The notes beneath the pieces were generated by a model. That model did not search any database, was not told the origin of the DNA, and worked only from the letters and a program-made list of their open reading frames with translations. Source: Lithodes maja (Eukaryota > Arthropoda > Malacostraca > Decapoda > Lithodidae). From it: a stretch of DNA of 64,000 bases. The translations under genes were made by a program, and so were the position numbers. The first letter of the stretch is position 1. Each line of letters begins with the position of its first letter. The stretch covers positions 1 to 64,000 of the forward strand of contig JBAKBP010010389.1 in the NCBI GenBank assembly GCA_037953745.1, read 5' to 3'. Positions 32,431 through 43,150 of this stretch are shown here, in pieces.

Positions 32431-33404
32431 TCTCCTTGGGGGCCTTCCGGGTCCCGCTGGAGGTCTTTTCCTAGGTGGCTACAGGCCGCTCGCCTGCCTG
32501 TTGGCTCTCCTTCCCTCGTCCTACGCTCCTTGTTTCACCTCTTCCGTCCGCGTCACTTTCGAGTCGACGCTATACGTACCCACTTGTCTGCCGTCCGGGG
32601 GCTCTTTGGGTCCGTCGCTGGGCTGGTCGTTCTGCCTCAGGTGCTGGATTCCTTCCTGACGGCTGCCTTCCGGGATCGACCTCCTCCGCGCCAGGTCCCT
32701 CCGCAGTGGGATCTGGGGCGGGCTCTGGTCCTTCTGGCTTCGCCCCCGTCTACAAGGGCCGCTCCGCCGGTTCTGTTGCTCGGGCGTCCGCTCTTCCTTG
32801 TCACTCTGGCCACTGGGGTTCGGTTGTCTGCCCTAGCGGCATTGTCATGGCCCCGGGACTGCGTGCGATTCTCCCCGTCCTTGCATGGCGTCTCGTTCGC
32901 CTCCTCCCCTCCTTTTGTTGCCACACTTGGGAGGGCGGCCCCCGCTTTCCGGCCTTTCGCCGTCCAGGCTTTCCGGCTTGGGCGTCCTCGCCATGTGTTG
33001 GGCCCGGTGTCGGCCTTGCACTCCTCTGTTGCGTCTGTGGCGCCGCCTTCGGGTCCTGCTGTGTGGGTGTCTCCTCGGACAGGTGGGAGGCTCTCGCTGG
33101 TGCAGTTGGGCCGCCGCGTTAGTCGGACCGTTCGTGCCCGTCGCCCTGTTTGTAGGGGTTCTGCGCACGATGTCAGATCCTTTGCTGCCTCCTTCCAGTT
33201 CCTGCCACGTCGATTCTTCCCTGCCTTCGCCTCAGCGGTTTTTGTGGGTCTTCTATCAATTCCTTCATCTCCTCCTACCTCTCCGTGTCCAGTGTTCGAC
33301 CCCCTCGGCTGGTGCTTGCTCTCGGGGGTCGTGTTTCCTGGTGCTCTGGCGAAGATCCCTGGTCTTCCCCCCTTGTCCCTCGTTCTTTTCCTTTGTTTTA
33401 TGTG
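32390..33404 (+). pseudogene. DIRS-A tyrosine recombinase, hypermutated
   Basis: Aligns to DIRS-B 43150-42186. ATGDRVSELAAM became ATGVRLSALAAL and SAHDVRSFAAS is retained, but the FISSYL tyrosine region is lost (reads SSPPTSPC). Typical replacements are Thr to Pro or Ala, Lys to Gln or Arg, Tyr to Ser, Asp to Ala or Val. Each follows from changing an A in the codon. Dead gene. Confidence 0.88.
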
Positions 33405-33795
33405 ACAAAGGGGGGGGGGGGGGGAGTGTACGGGTTTGCAACACTGGATTACAAGTTTGGGATTATGTTATATGTATACAGTACATAAGTGTTTTTGCCA
33501 CATTGAAAATTGTGTTTTGTTCTTGTGTTCAGTGTTTTTGTTGGTTTTTGAAGAAAAGGGTTTTGGGTACAGTACCTTTTTGGTTTCCGACAAGTCTATG
33601 TTTTTGCATTACTATGAATGACGGGCATGTGTTAAAACTGTTCTTTTTAGCTACTCCTCAGTTTTTCACTCTTTTATTAGACTCTCTTGTTTAAATTGTG
33701 TCTTTGTCATTCATACTTTTGTTTTATGCATTGGTTTTTGGTAGGTTGGGCTTGGATGTCCTCCTCCTATTTGTTATGCAGCCTTGACGTTGGAT
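33405..33795 (+). other. DIRS-A 3' untranslated region
   Basis: Begins with a G run (33410-33425). About 90% identical by eye to DIRS-B 42130-41760 reversed, with adenines preserved, marking the end of the hypermutated tract. Confidence 0.75.
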
Positions 33796-33796
33796 T

Positions 33797-33905
33797 TGCC
33801 AAGACTACTAACAAATTGGGAGGTTTGACGTACCTCCCAACCTACCAAATAGGAAAACCTACTATTTGGTAGTAGTCTTGGAAAATCCAACGTACATAAT
33901 ACCCT
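33797..33905 (+). repeat. DIRS-A internal complementary region
   Basis: Contains the two outer ends head to head (ACAAATTGGGAGG junction), i.e. the sequence of joined termini, complementary to both element ends. This is the diagnostic DIRS circle-junction template. Confidence 0.85.
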
Positions 33906-33949
33906 CCCTCACGCCGGACCCCTGCCCATCCGCGTTCTTCTGCTGACGT

Positions 33950-34305
33950 GAGATGTGATAACAAGAGAGGGTCGCTCATGCGCACGTTCGACAGGGATCG
34001 GCGCATGACGGAACACGGGATGGGCCTTGAGCGGTAACTAAGGTAAACCCCTTTTTCTTCTCTTCTAATGCTTTTTTCACCTTCGGTGGTAGTTTTGGTT
34101 AATGTACAACGTCTCCTAGAGCAAGATAAGGAGTAGACTCTAGACGTTTTCTTTTTAACCGCGGTTGGAATGACGACATAGCAGTCAAAATAGACAAGTC
34201 GTCATTGCAATTAGGTTAATAGCCTTGACGTTGGATTTTCCAAGACTACTACCAAATAGTAGGTTTTCCTATTTGGTAGGTTGGGAGGTACGTCAAACCT
34301 CCCAA
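33950..34305 (-). repeat. DIRS-A 3' inverted terminal repeat
   Basis: Reverse complement of 26106-26410 plus an extra outer segment ending CAAACCTCCCAA. Confidence 0.88.
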
Positions 34306-34625
34306 TATGAACCTTCAAGAGTGCTAAAATAAGTGGGAAAAGCATTTGGGTGGTGAAAACCGAAGATATTGGCCACCCGGTCGTAATGTCAGGCGAGAGA
34401 GAGCTGCAGTCAACCCTCCTCTCTCGCTGTCTGTGAGGTAACTGAGGGCGGCGGGGCGGTCTGGGCTGGTGTGTGTGTGGTACATATCGATCTTTTCTGC
34501 AACCCACTTGTGCTACATTATCGCGGGAGAGAAAAATAACCGATAAATGATGATAATAAGAGGGAAAATAGGTGATAATTGAGGAGGGGAGGGAGGGGGG
34601 AATAAGGTGGGGAAGGAGGGGAGGG
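34306..34625 (+). repeat. Interspersed repeat A fragment
   Basis: Matches the second half of repeat A (GGGAAAATAGGTGATAA near 34563), diverged from the copies at 2742 and 36426. It starts where DIRS-A ends. Confidence 0.55.
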
Positions 34626-34902
34626 GGGTGGGTGAGATTTACATGGATGAGTACTGGAGGGGAATTATCTCACCTAGAGACAAATTTTTTTTTTTTGATA
34701 GGCCCTTTTTTTTTTTTGGAAAGCTTTTTTTATGGTCCTGCTTCCGTGAGGCCTATCGCGTTCCCTATAGGAAGCCTTCCGTGAGGCCTATCGCGCTTGC
34801 CGGGTTAAAGGAAACTAGATTCTCTTGTCCCCATTCATTAATTCTAGAAAGGTCCGGAATATCTCCAGCAGCCAATGGGTTAAGAATGTGACGGGTGGGA
34901 CC
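34626..34902. other. Low-complexity and unassigned
   Basis: Purine-rich then T-rich runs (34687-34735) and a short direct repeat of GTGAGGCCTATCGCG (34748 and 34782). No gene. Confidence 0.5.
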
Positions 34903-34906
34903 TTAA

Positions 34907-35254
34907 CCCATTGCCTGCGGGAGACGTTCCCGATCGCCATGGCAATTTACAGGCTTTTAAAGCCTGTAGAATCGAGTGCGAGGGAGCGGGAGCGCGACAG
35001 GCCACACGTCCTTCCCCCAGCCAGCCGACCACGGCACTAAGGACTCTGAGTCAGAGTCTCGCAAGATATACAGCACTGCCAAAGGCAAATGTAGCGCAAC
35101 ATTAGCGATAATGGCTTATTTGATCAAAATGCTGCGGGTGAAACACGCGAGCTACGAAGCTCATTTCTTCTAGTTTTTAGCTGAATACATTTAATTTCAT
35201 TCAGACACTTGCCTAATGAGCCCTAATATGGCGGAAATATGCCTGCAGCCAAAG

Positions 35255-35256
<2 letters not shown>
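34907..35256. mobile_element. piggyBac-type MITE, copy 2
   Basis: Flanked by TTAA at 34903-34906 and 35257-35260. Reverse-orientation relative of 9550-9976, sharing AATCGAGTGC, AGGCCACACG and GCTGAATACATTTA blocks. Termini CCCATTGCCTGCGGG and, reversed, CACTTTGGCTGCAGG pair imperfectly. Diverged, so an older family. Confidence 0.8.

Positions 35257-35258
<2 letters not shown>

Positions 35259-35300
<42 letters not shown>
35259..35300. repeat. Poly(A) run
   Basis: About 42 consecutive A directly after the MITE's TTAA. Either an expanded target site or the tail of a lost retroposon. The following 35301-35540 shows no feature. Confidence 0.8.
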
Positions 35301-35304
<4 letters not shown>

Positions 35305-35544
35305 TCAGCCACTGTGGTAGCGTGTAGGCTAGGCACTGTGTGTGTATGTGGGGGGAGGGGGTAGGCTACTGGGGGAAGTGGAGGGGCAGACTGACCCTGG
35401 GGGAGAGCAGAGAGGGTGGGTTGGCACGAGTGGGATTGATTGTTTGGCAGGAAAATAGATAACTACCCTTTCAATTGTGTGTGTCTCTGTATCTCCTCTT
35501 GTGGGAATAGACTAAGGCACAGATGGAGGGATAGACCAATAGAG

Positions 35545-35640
35545 ATATCTCTATTGGTCTAACTGGTAGAGTGACTGCCTCATAGCCTAAGGGTTCCGGG
35601 TTCAATCCCAGCCCAGGGCATATTTTCGCTCAAACGAAGT
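35545..35640 (+). mobile_element. tRNA-derived SINE head
   Basis: A-box-like TAACTGGTAGAGTGACTG and B-box GGTTCAATCCC (35601-35611), spaced as in a tRNA. The acceptor stem does not close, so it is a SINE head and not a tRNA gene. The tail is not defined. Confidence 0.6.
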
Positions 35641-35719
35641 TAAGGTGTGCTGGTAAAATTGTCTAGATGGTTGAAAGTAAGATCGGAGCTCCTTAACTCC
35701 TCTTTCGGGTATGGTGTAA

Positions 35720-35812
35720 AAATCTATTCCTACACTCTAACGTCTTCCCTTCTTGCTGGAAGTTTGCTCTCATTCAACCTGTCCCAAAGAAGGGTGACTG
35801 CTCTCAACCTCT
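35720..35812 (+). pseudogene. Jockey-like LINE RT fragment, plus copy, part 1
   Basis: Encodes NVFPSCWKFALIQPVPKKGD, the same segment as 7080-6990 on the minus strand. Interrupted at about 35812 by an L2-like 3' end and resumes at 36152. Confidence 0.65.
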
Positions 35813-36111
35813 CTCAAATACGACATAAGAGATAGACAAACCAAACTGAAATGATTACTGATTACGGATTACTGATATTTACTATAGGATGTACGGTATC
35901 TTAAAATAACCCCCTAGAAATACTTTCTCTAAAGTATCTATTTCTTTATCCTCCCCATTTCCCCAGCTAACCTAATCCCACAAGGACCCCAATGGAAATA
36001 CGCCTAACGGCCTTATTGGGCTATCCTTAGTTGGAATTATGCAAGGCTGGTACATGTCATATTTATAACAAACTATGTGGTACCAACTCTGTAAATTGCT
36101 TACTGAATAAA

Positions 36112-36151
<40 letters not shown>
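35813..36151 (+). mobile_element. L2-like LINE 3' end (same family as 60705-64000)
   Basis: About 310 bp matching 61040-60760 reversed almost base for base, ending in (ATT)n. It contains only 3' UTR. Extreme 5' truncation. Confidence 0.85.
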
Positions 36152-36153
<2 letters not shown>

Positions 36154-36425
36154 ACTATCCAATTGCTCTCATCTCTTGTATCACACCAGTACCACATACC
36201 CTACGTAGAGGAGGTGGTATACACTGGGAAAGCTTTGAGGAACACTAATTATTGTAGTAGCGAGAGAGATGCAACATTGCGGCGAAGAGAGAGAGATTGC
36301 AGAGAGCTCTACTGGTGATCTCCTTTCATATTTTACTAACTCTTGGTCATCCTCCTTTTGGGACTTCGGTGAGACCTTTTCTCTTGTACTAGACATATCG
36401 AAGGCCTTCGATAGTCTGGCACAAC
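36152..36425 (+). pseudogene. Jockey-like LINE RT fragment, part 2, with repeat B inside
   Basis: 36152-36182 continues the RT (IALISC region). Repeat B occupies 36183-36305. 36306-36425 encodes STGDLLSYFTNSW and ISKAFDS (motif A Asp). It ends at repeat A. Confidence 0.65.
36183..36305 (+). repeat. Interspersed repeat B, copy 2
   Basis: Matches 2425-2577. Inserted in the Jockey RT segment. Confidence 0.6.
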
Positions 36426-36846
36426 TATTTAACCTAAGAAGTGCGCATGGGGGGTATGAGACACCACACTCCTGTGCTGACGTATTTGAGCTGTTCCCAT
36501 CACTAACATAGTTATTTTACCATAAATAGCATTAATACTTATCCATATGCGCCTATTATAGGTTGATTATAAAGGTATTAACCTGTTACAACAATAAAAC
36601 AAGTGGAAACAGTGTTTGGATGGTCAAAATCGGCGATACAGGCCGGGAGTTACATAATGTATGGCTGAGGCAACCTCCCTGCCCTCCACCCCTCCCCTTG
36701 TCTGGAGACACTGTTCCGCAATAGTCTCTTTCTCGCTCTTTCCCACGCTTGGTAACAGTGATGACAACGCCCTGCTACCAACTTGCTAATGTTAGCACAA
36801 AAATAAACCACAGAATAAGGGAATAACAGGGAAAATAGGTGATAAC
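36426..36846 (+). repeat. Interspersed repeat A, near full-length copy
   Basis: Reverse-complement match of 2742-3225. Begins TTTAACCTAAGAAGTGCGCA and ends at the next LTR. Confidence 0.6.
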
Positions 36847-37295
36847 TGAAATGCTAGGTTTTTCCAGGTTAAATAGGAATGGGAATTATCCCCAGGCTAC
36901 CTTTAGGATCAACCTTTCCTGGTACCTGGCGCGGGGTACGAACCTCTGAAGGGAATTTAACCCCCCTAAAAACCCACAGGTTTTGAGATGCCTTGGGTGG
37001 GGTTCGAACCCTGGTTAGTGACGCACCACCATCACCACCAGGCCCGCGCGCTAACCCACTGTACTACCACGGACGTACAAAAGTATAGCAACCTTAGTTC
37101 GATTTTTAAGAACCACGGTGATGGTCTCTCGAGATGAGTTTATTGGACTTACCATCTACGACTATTTTCGAACCACGGTGATAGTCTCTCGAGACGAGTT
37201 TATTGGACTTACCATCTACGACTATTTTACGCTATACCTGACGTCAACTCGGGTTAGTATTATTGTGGGTGCGGGACATTTTCGAGGGCATTACA
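36847..37295 (-). repeat. LTR with tRNA-like Pol III boxes, related to 3704-4012
   Basis: Starts TGAAATG and ends GGGCATTACA like the 309-bp LTRs. The minus strand has an A box TAGTACAGTGGGTTAGCGCG (37066-37047) and B box GGTTCGAACCC (37010-37000). It includes a tandem duplication of about 60 bp (37111-37170 and 37171-37230). No partner LTR is in the window. The 12 bases after it match the polypurine side of the first element, and the Gypsy element was inserted there. Confidence 0.75.
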
Positions 37296-37308
37296 CCACA
37301 TTCCTTTT

Positions 37309-40300
37309 TGCCCCAGAACAAGAAGCCCACCACAGAAGCCACGAGCGAACACCACACAGAAACACCCGGAAGAAAGGTCCACAGAACGAAAGGACCAGCT
37401 GACCGAGCCAGCCATTTCAGACAGGCCCAAGCCCGCAGGGCTAAGCAGCTCATGGCCGCACCTTTTTACCTTTTCTAAACTGACCATTTTTCCACACCTC
37501 ACGTACACTAACCCCCTCGTGTCCTACACTCCTAACTACAAAGATGATGAACAGGAATATACATTCATATTAAAAACACCCATGCCCTGTCCCGACGTTG
37601 AGCCAATGCCAACACATCAGACAGCCATAATTATATCTATGTATGTTCTTACATCCGAGAAGTAGATGTTATATATTTTAGAAGTTAAAACACCCACGAT
37701 TGTCCCTAGACCTCGTATATCATTTTCCATGACGAGTATAGATATATGTAACCCATGCTCAGTCGCCCCTTGCATTGTTCCTCTAGTAACTAAGTATTAA
37801 TATTAACATTCCCTAACATCTTGTCTTGCCAGACTAAACTTCTGAAGACCCATCGCCCCATAAATCTATGTATGCAATCCTTAGGTTAAGTATTTTTATC
37901 CGCCATTGTGTTCACCTTTTTCCATTTACTTTCCACAATTGTCATACGTCTTCCCCTTGCCTCCTTCGTATCCACAGCCCACACTACGCCAATTTACTTC
38001 GTGTATTACACCTCTTACCCCAACCAGAGATTGTATAAGATAACCTGGTTACCAGTATCTGTCATAAGTACCCCGAAACAATAACTAAGTACCCCTACGA
38101 ACTGCCGCTGTTGTTGGTATTTATATTTTTATTTAATAGAAAACGCAGTTCCCAGGGCCAACTAATAGTATCCATAACCCTCGGACTGATCACATAACTC
38201 TATCTTTTCCAGACTCATATACCACCCCATAGTTGCATTCCCCGGTAGCATATTTTGGCTAACGTATTCTACTGCCTTTTTCAAACTTCCATATCAATTG
38301 TAGCCTAATGCCACCCCCACGCTCAGGGACCTTAGGGGCAAAATTTCCCTGTAGCCCTTGAACTCCCCCCCCCTCTCATTAAGAATTCCCGCGCTTCTCG
38401 ACTCTTGTCCGACCTAGCCTCTCTCTCATACCTCTTGAAGATCCTTGAATTGTCCGTTGCTAACGCTCTCCAACCTTTTTTATATATACTCCTATCCAGC
38501 CTACCTTCACTTAGTAGGCCAGAACAACATTAGAACTTTACTAGCCCCTTGCCTGCCATCTATTCTCTTACAACACATTCACAACCCTGCACCCAATGGT
38601 CGTCGGTGCGAGGCTAGCCGCCCCGCCAGTACTAACTTCTATTGCCATACTTCCAGATAAATGTGGCAGAGTTAGCAACCCAGTCTCCACCACATCCAGC
38701 AAACCCTACAATTAACAACCAGCCGAGTAAAACCAGCTAGCTAAGGCACCTTCGGTTTTGGTATTAAAGACACCCACATCTGTCTCATACACAGAGGGTT
38801 ATTACAAACACTGGTGATATGGCAAGCCCCTAGCCACAGCCGCCGGACGACGATCACAGAGAGAGGGCGCCCAGCTCCCCCTTTTTGCCCACCCGAGGAG
38901 GGAGACCCCCACCCCCGCGGAGGTATACCTGGCCCCTGTTTTGACTTTCGAGTCATTGCCAGGTAGCACAGGAATTCTTCCTATCAATGAACTAACCATG
39001 AATGACTAACACCTTTACTAACCTCTATTAACTCACAATAAACCATTTACCTTTCTTGCATGCTCTGATCACTAAATTAGCACCTCAGCTATACCATAGA
39101 ATGAAGATTGAACAATCTAGAGAGACGCTCCTATCACAGCTGTCCCCATCCTCCTCGCAAAGTAGATCCAGTCTCTCTCCCCTAAATACGTCCAGTATAG
39201 CCAAAATAGTACCTCTTACTAAGGCTCAGTTATATGAAAATATAAAGGCTTCCTATAGCCCTGTGCCACAACAGTAAATACCATCTTACCTAGTCTCCAT
39301 TTCTATTGAGAGCTCAATTAAGTTCATAAGAATCGAGATCCCTACTGTCTACAGGGTCCAGAACCGAGCCTATAAATCTAACTCCCGCCCCCAGTCAAAT
39401 CAGTTGAAAGCTAGACACCAACCAGTGGTCACTACCCTGCAGTTTACCTCTAGCTCTGCCTTGTGTTGTTCCGGAGTTGAGAGATTCCAGATCCGGCAGA
39501 CTCCGTGGCAGAGAAGACTGATAGAAGCATCTGTCCATGTACAAGTCCTAACGTGCACCTTATAACCTTCACACAAATTCGTGGGTATATAAGTGTGTAG
39601 CCAGCAACGATCATCAAGAGATCCGACTTGAGATCTTCCTACATTTTGGACCATCTGGACGGCCGAGGAACCAGTCGTTAGCCCCCAACATCACCGGAAG
39701 CAAGATAACCAGGACCAGATCTACCCATACTATTCAAGATTCATGTTGCTAGTACTAAGTGTTATAGTACTAGCTTGATACTCACTTATTAACTTTCTAT
39801 AAAGTGGCTAAGACCTTGTCCAGCGCAATTCATATTTAACCATTCCATTTGGGACGTACTAAGCGATCAGTGCTCTTTAATTAACAGGCGACCTTGACTC
39901 TCGTAATTACCTTATTCAGATATTAAAACTCTAGTGATATCTAACGTCGCCCACTGATTTGTGTTCTACGTATTTCTGCCTCAAGAATATCAAACTTAGT
40001 TCAGTACCCCCATGAGGTTACTAGAGATTGCCGTGTTCTACAATACGCGTGTCTAATCCTAACTGTGAGCTGCTACTTGGGCACGCGACCAGCCAGCAAG
40101 AGGTCAAATCAGTGACATTGAATTATACGAATATATTGAGGTCTTCCAGTAAAATATAAACTTGCTAATTAAACCCGTGATCAGAAGAATATACCTGAAC
40201 GTTGGAAGTGGGAGACTAGGCTCCATCCAGATCCGCTAATGCTAGCAGTTCCCTTCTATCATTTGTTTTGTGCGAATATAACTATCTTTCTATGCTCTTT

Positions 40301-40460
40301 ATTTCTTTACTTAAATAAACGTAAACTTGTGTCGTGTTACCGTGTGTTTATTTTGTGTTCTCTATTCCTCATACCTTGTATTGTGCATGCAGCCTTCTAT
40401 ACCCAGTCATTCAGAACTCACATTACCCAAGTTAAACCTGTAGAAAAACAGGGCATAACA
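37309..40460 (+). repeat. Gypsy 5' LTR
   Basis: Starts TGCCCCAGAAC, ends GGGCATAACA. 3152 bp, unusually long for Gypsy. It carries one copy of the about 315-bp unit that is triplicated in the 3' LTR. Confidence 0.9.
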
Positions 40461-40461
40461 T

Positions 40462-40479
40462 TGGCGGCAGCGGTGGTTC
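40462..40479 (+). promoter_or_regulatory. Putative tRNA primer-binding site
   Basis: TGGCGGCAGCGGTGG starts one to two bases after the LTR end, as expected for the site where a tRNA 3' end (CCA) primes minus-strand DNA. It shares TGGyGGCAGC with the site of the 3704-6508 element. Confidence 0.65.
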
Positions 40480-40541
40480 TTGATTCGGATAAAAGGTTGC
40501 ATTACATTACAAGTTTGGAACAGCTAGAACACGAGAACATC

Positions 40542-41227
40542 ATGGCGCAACCTACCCACACTTCCATCCCAAATTATGATGAAACAAATTATGGGATCGA
40601 AGTATTCATGGACGTAGTGAAACCCTTACTTGACGTTAGTTATACCACGGACGCACAAAAAATAGCTTTAACATTACCACACCTGGGAAAAGCCGTTCCC
40701 CTGGTGGCCTATCAAGTGCACTCTGACCTCACCTGGAACGAATTTCGCACAATAGTGATTGAAGCCATTAAACCTTCGTTGAGCGCTTTCGTGGCCCACA
40801 CCCGTATCTTAGACACGAAATTCGAAGGCGATCTAGATACCACAGTGAGTAAGCTTGCCCAACACATAAAACATTCTTTCCCCACGTTGACCAAAATCCA
40901 ACAAGAACAGCAAATTCTGGTCAACCTTGTGTCGATATTGCCCTCAGCAGTAACAGACCATTTCCGGGTGCACGATTTCGTCGGATACAGAAAAGACCTC
41001 ATCACGATCCGACGTATTTTGGCCGTGTGCACAGAAGCACCCACCCAAATCGCTGCAATCAAGAGGTTTCCCACGCACCCGCAGCAAACCAACCACCAAA
41101 ACCCCAACAATGCCTACCCCGCCTCATCTTTCAATAACAGACCCACCTACCCTTCCGGCAAGCCCCAACCCAGTAGACCCCGGTTCCAACCGTCCCAGCC
41201 ACGCAGAATCTTCAACCGGAACCGCAA
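40542..41227 (+). CDS. Gypsy gag, first part (interrupted by DIRS-B)
   Basis: Start chosen at the ATG 80 bases after the LTR (MAQPTHTSIPNYDETNYG). A frame starting inside the LTR at 40239 is open, but its N-terminal part is not gag. The helical capsid-like region (residues about 20-160) is followed by a Pro/Asn/Arg-rich basic tail (RPTYPSGKPQPSRPRF). There is no Cys knuckle. It is cut after ...NRN and resumes at 49657 with no base lost or gained. Confidence 0.8.
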
Positions 41228-41600
41228 TGGGAGGTTTGACGTACCTCCCAACCTACCAAATAGGAAAACCTACTATTTGGTAGTAGTCTTGGAAAATCCA
41301 ACGTCAAGGCTATTAACCTAATTGCAATGACGACTTGTCTATTTTGACTGCTATGTCGTCATTCCAACCGCGGTTAAAAAGAAAACGTCTAGAGTCTACT
41401 CCTTATCTTGCTCTAGGAGACGTTGTACATTAACCAAAACTACCACCGAAGGTGAAAAAAGCATTAGAAGAGAAGAAAAAGGGGTTTACCTTAGTTACCG
41501 CTCAAGGCCCATCCCGTGTTCCGTTATGCGCCGATCCCTGTCGAACGTGCGCATAAGCGACCCTCTCTTGTCATCACATCTCACGCTAGCAGAAGAACGC
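41228..41600 (+). repeat. DIRS-B 3' inverted terminal repeat
   Basis: 41285-41580 is the reverse complement of 49345-49656. The outer part (41228-41285) has the GGGAGGTTTGACGTACCTCC hairpin-like segment. Confidence 0.88.
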
Positions 41601-41639
41601 GGATGGGCAGGGGTCCGGAGTGAGGGAGGGTAATATGTA

Positions 41640-41755
41640 CGTTGGATTTTCCAAGACTACTACCAAATAGTAGGTTTTCCTATTTGGTAGGTTGGGAGGT
41701 ACGTCAAACCTCCCAATTTGTTAGTAGTCTTGGCAAATCCAACGTCAAGGCTGCA
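41640..41755. repeat. DIRS-B internal complementary region (circle-junction template)
   Basis: Contains CCTCCCAATTTGTTAG, the fusion of the element's two outer ends, flanked by sequences complementary to each terminus. Confidence 0.85.
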
Positions 41756-42185
41756 TAACAAATAGGAGGAGGACATCCAAGCCCAACATACCAAAAAAAC
41801 CAATGCATAAGACAAAAGTATGAATGACAAAGAAACACAAGGTAAACAAGAGAGTTTAATAAAGCGTGAAAAACTGAGGAGTAGCTAAAAAGAGCAGTTT
41901 TAACACGTGCCCGTCATTCATATTAATGCAAAATCATAGACTTGTCTTAAACCAAAAAGCACTGTACATAAAATCCCTTTTCTTCCAATTGAACAAAAAC
42001 AAGGAACACAAACTGAAAACACCATTTTCAAAGAGGCAAAAACACTTATGTACTGTATACATATAACATAATCCCAAACTTGTAATCCAGTGTTACAAAC
42101 CCGTACTCCCCCCCCCCTTTTGCAAAGAAAACAAAGTAAAAGAAAGAGTGACAAGGGGGGAAGACCAGGCAACCTCGCAAGAGCT

Positions 42186-43150
42186 CTAGGAAACACGACG
42201 CCCGAGAGCTATCACAGGCCGAGGGGGTCTAACAACGGACATGGAGAGGTAGGAGGAGATGAAGGTATTGATAGACGACCACAAACCTGCCGAGGCGACG
42301 TCAGGCAACGAACGAGTCTGCAGGAACCGTAAGGAGGCAGCAAAGGACCGCACATCGTGCGCAGAACCCCGACAAGCAGGGTTACTGGCACGAATAACCC
42401 GACAAATGTGGCGTCCTATCTGTACCTTCGAAAGCCTCCCACCAGTCCGAGGAGACACCCACACAGCAGTCCCCGAAGACGGAGCCACAGACTCAACATA
42501 AGAGTGCAAGGCCTGCACCGGGCACAACACATGGTGAGTATGCCCACGTTTTAAAGCCTGGATGGTGAAAGGCTTGAAAACGTGGGTCTCTCTCTCATTC
42601 TTGGCAACAAAATGAGGGGAGGGGGCCAACGTGACGACATTCAATGACGGGGAGAATCGCATGCATTCCTGGGACCGTGACATGGCAGCTAGTTCAGACA
42701 CCCTATCTCCAGTGGCCAGAGCGACAAGGAAGAGAGTACGCTCCAGCAACTGAACCGGTGTAGTGTCCCGTGTATATGTGTGTGAAGCCAGAAGGTCCAG
42801 AGCACGCCCCAGATCCCACTGAGGAGGGATCTGGCGCGGAGGGGGCCGTTCCCGGAAGGCAGCCTTCATGAAGGAATCCAGCTCCTTCGGAGGAACGACC
42901 AGCCCAGTGACGGACTCAAAGACCTCCCGGATGGCAGACAAGTGGTTACGTATAGTGTTGACCTGAAAGCGACGTGTACGGAAGAGGTGAAACAAGTAGT
43001 GTAGGACGAGGGAAGGAGAGCTAACAGTCTGGCGAGTGTCCTGTATCCACCTAGTAAAAGACTTCCAGTGGGACTCGTAAGTCCCCCAAGTCGAAGTCGT
43101 CCATGAACGCTTCAGGAAGTCAGTCAGATCCCGTCCGTGGACCGGGAGCC
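42186..43150 (-). CDS. DIRS-B tyrosine recombinase
   Basis: About 320 residues. The N-terminal SAM-like region (TYESHWKSFTRWIQDTRQ) is followed by the catalytic domain: ALATGDRVSELAAM (Arg), a central basic residue region, SAHDVRSFAAS (His-x-x-Arg) and WSSINTFISSYL (final Tyr). All tetrad residues are present. The frame overlaps the end of RT-RNase H and is open through to the stop at 42186. The exact start is unknown because the frame is open far upstream. Confidence 0.85.

Larger units (their letters stand above)
26106..34305 (+). mobile_element. DIRS-A, adenine-hypermutated copy
   Basis: Complete in outline: 5' terminal repeat (26106-26410), leader (26411-27668), coding interior (27669-33404), 3' UTR (33405-33795), internal complementary region (33797-33905) and inverted terminal repeat (about 33950-34305). 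Leader and termini are close to DIRS-B, but the coding interior has lost about two thirds of its coding-strand adenines. All catalytic centres are destroyed although long open frames remain. A SINE sits at about 28175-28430. Confidence 0.9.

Noticed and set aside
35545..35640. Functional tRNA gene
   Set aside because: A and B boxes fit, but the acceptor stem is not complementary. Reads as a SINE head.
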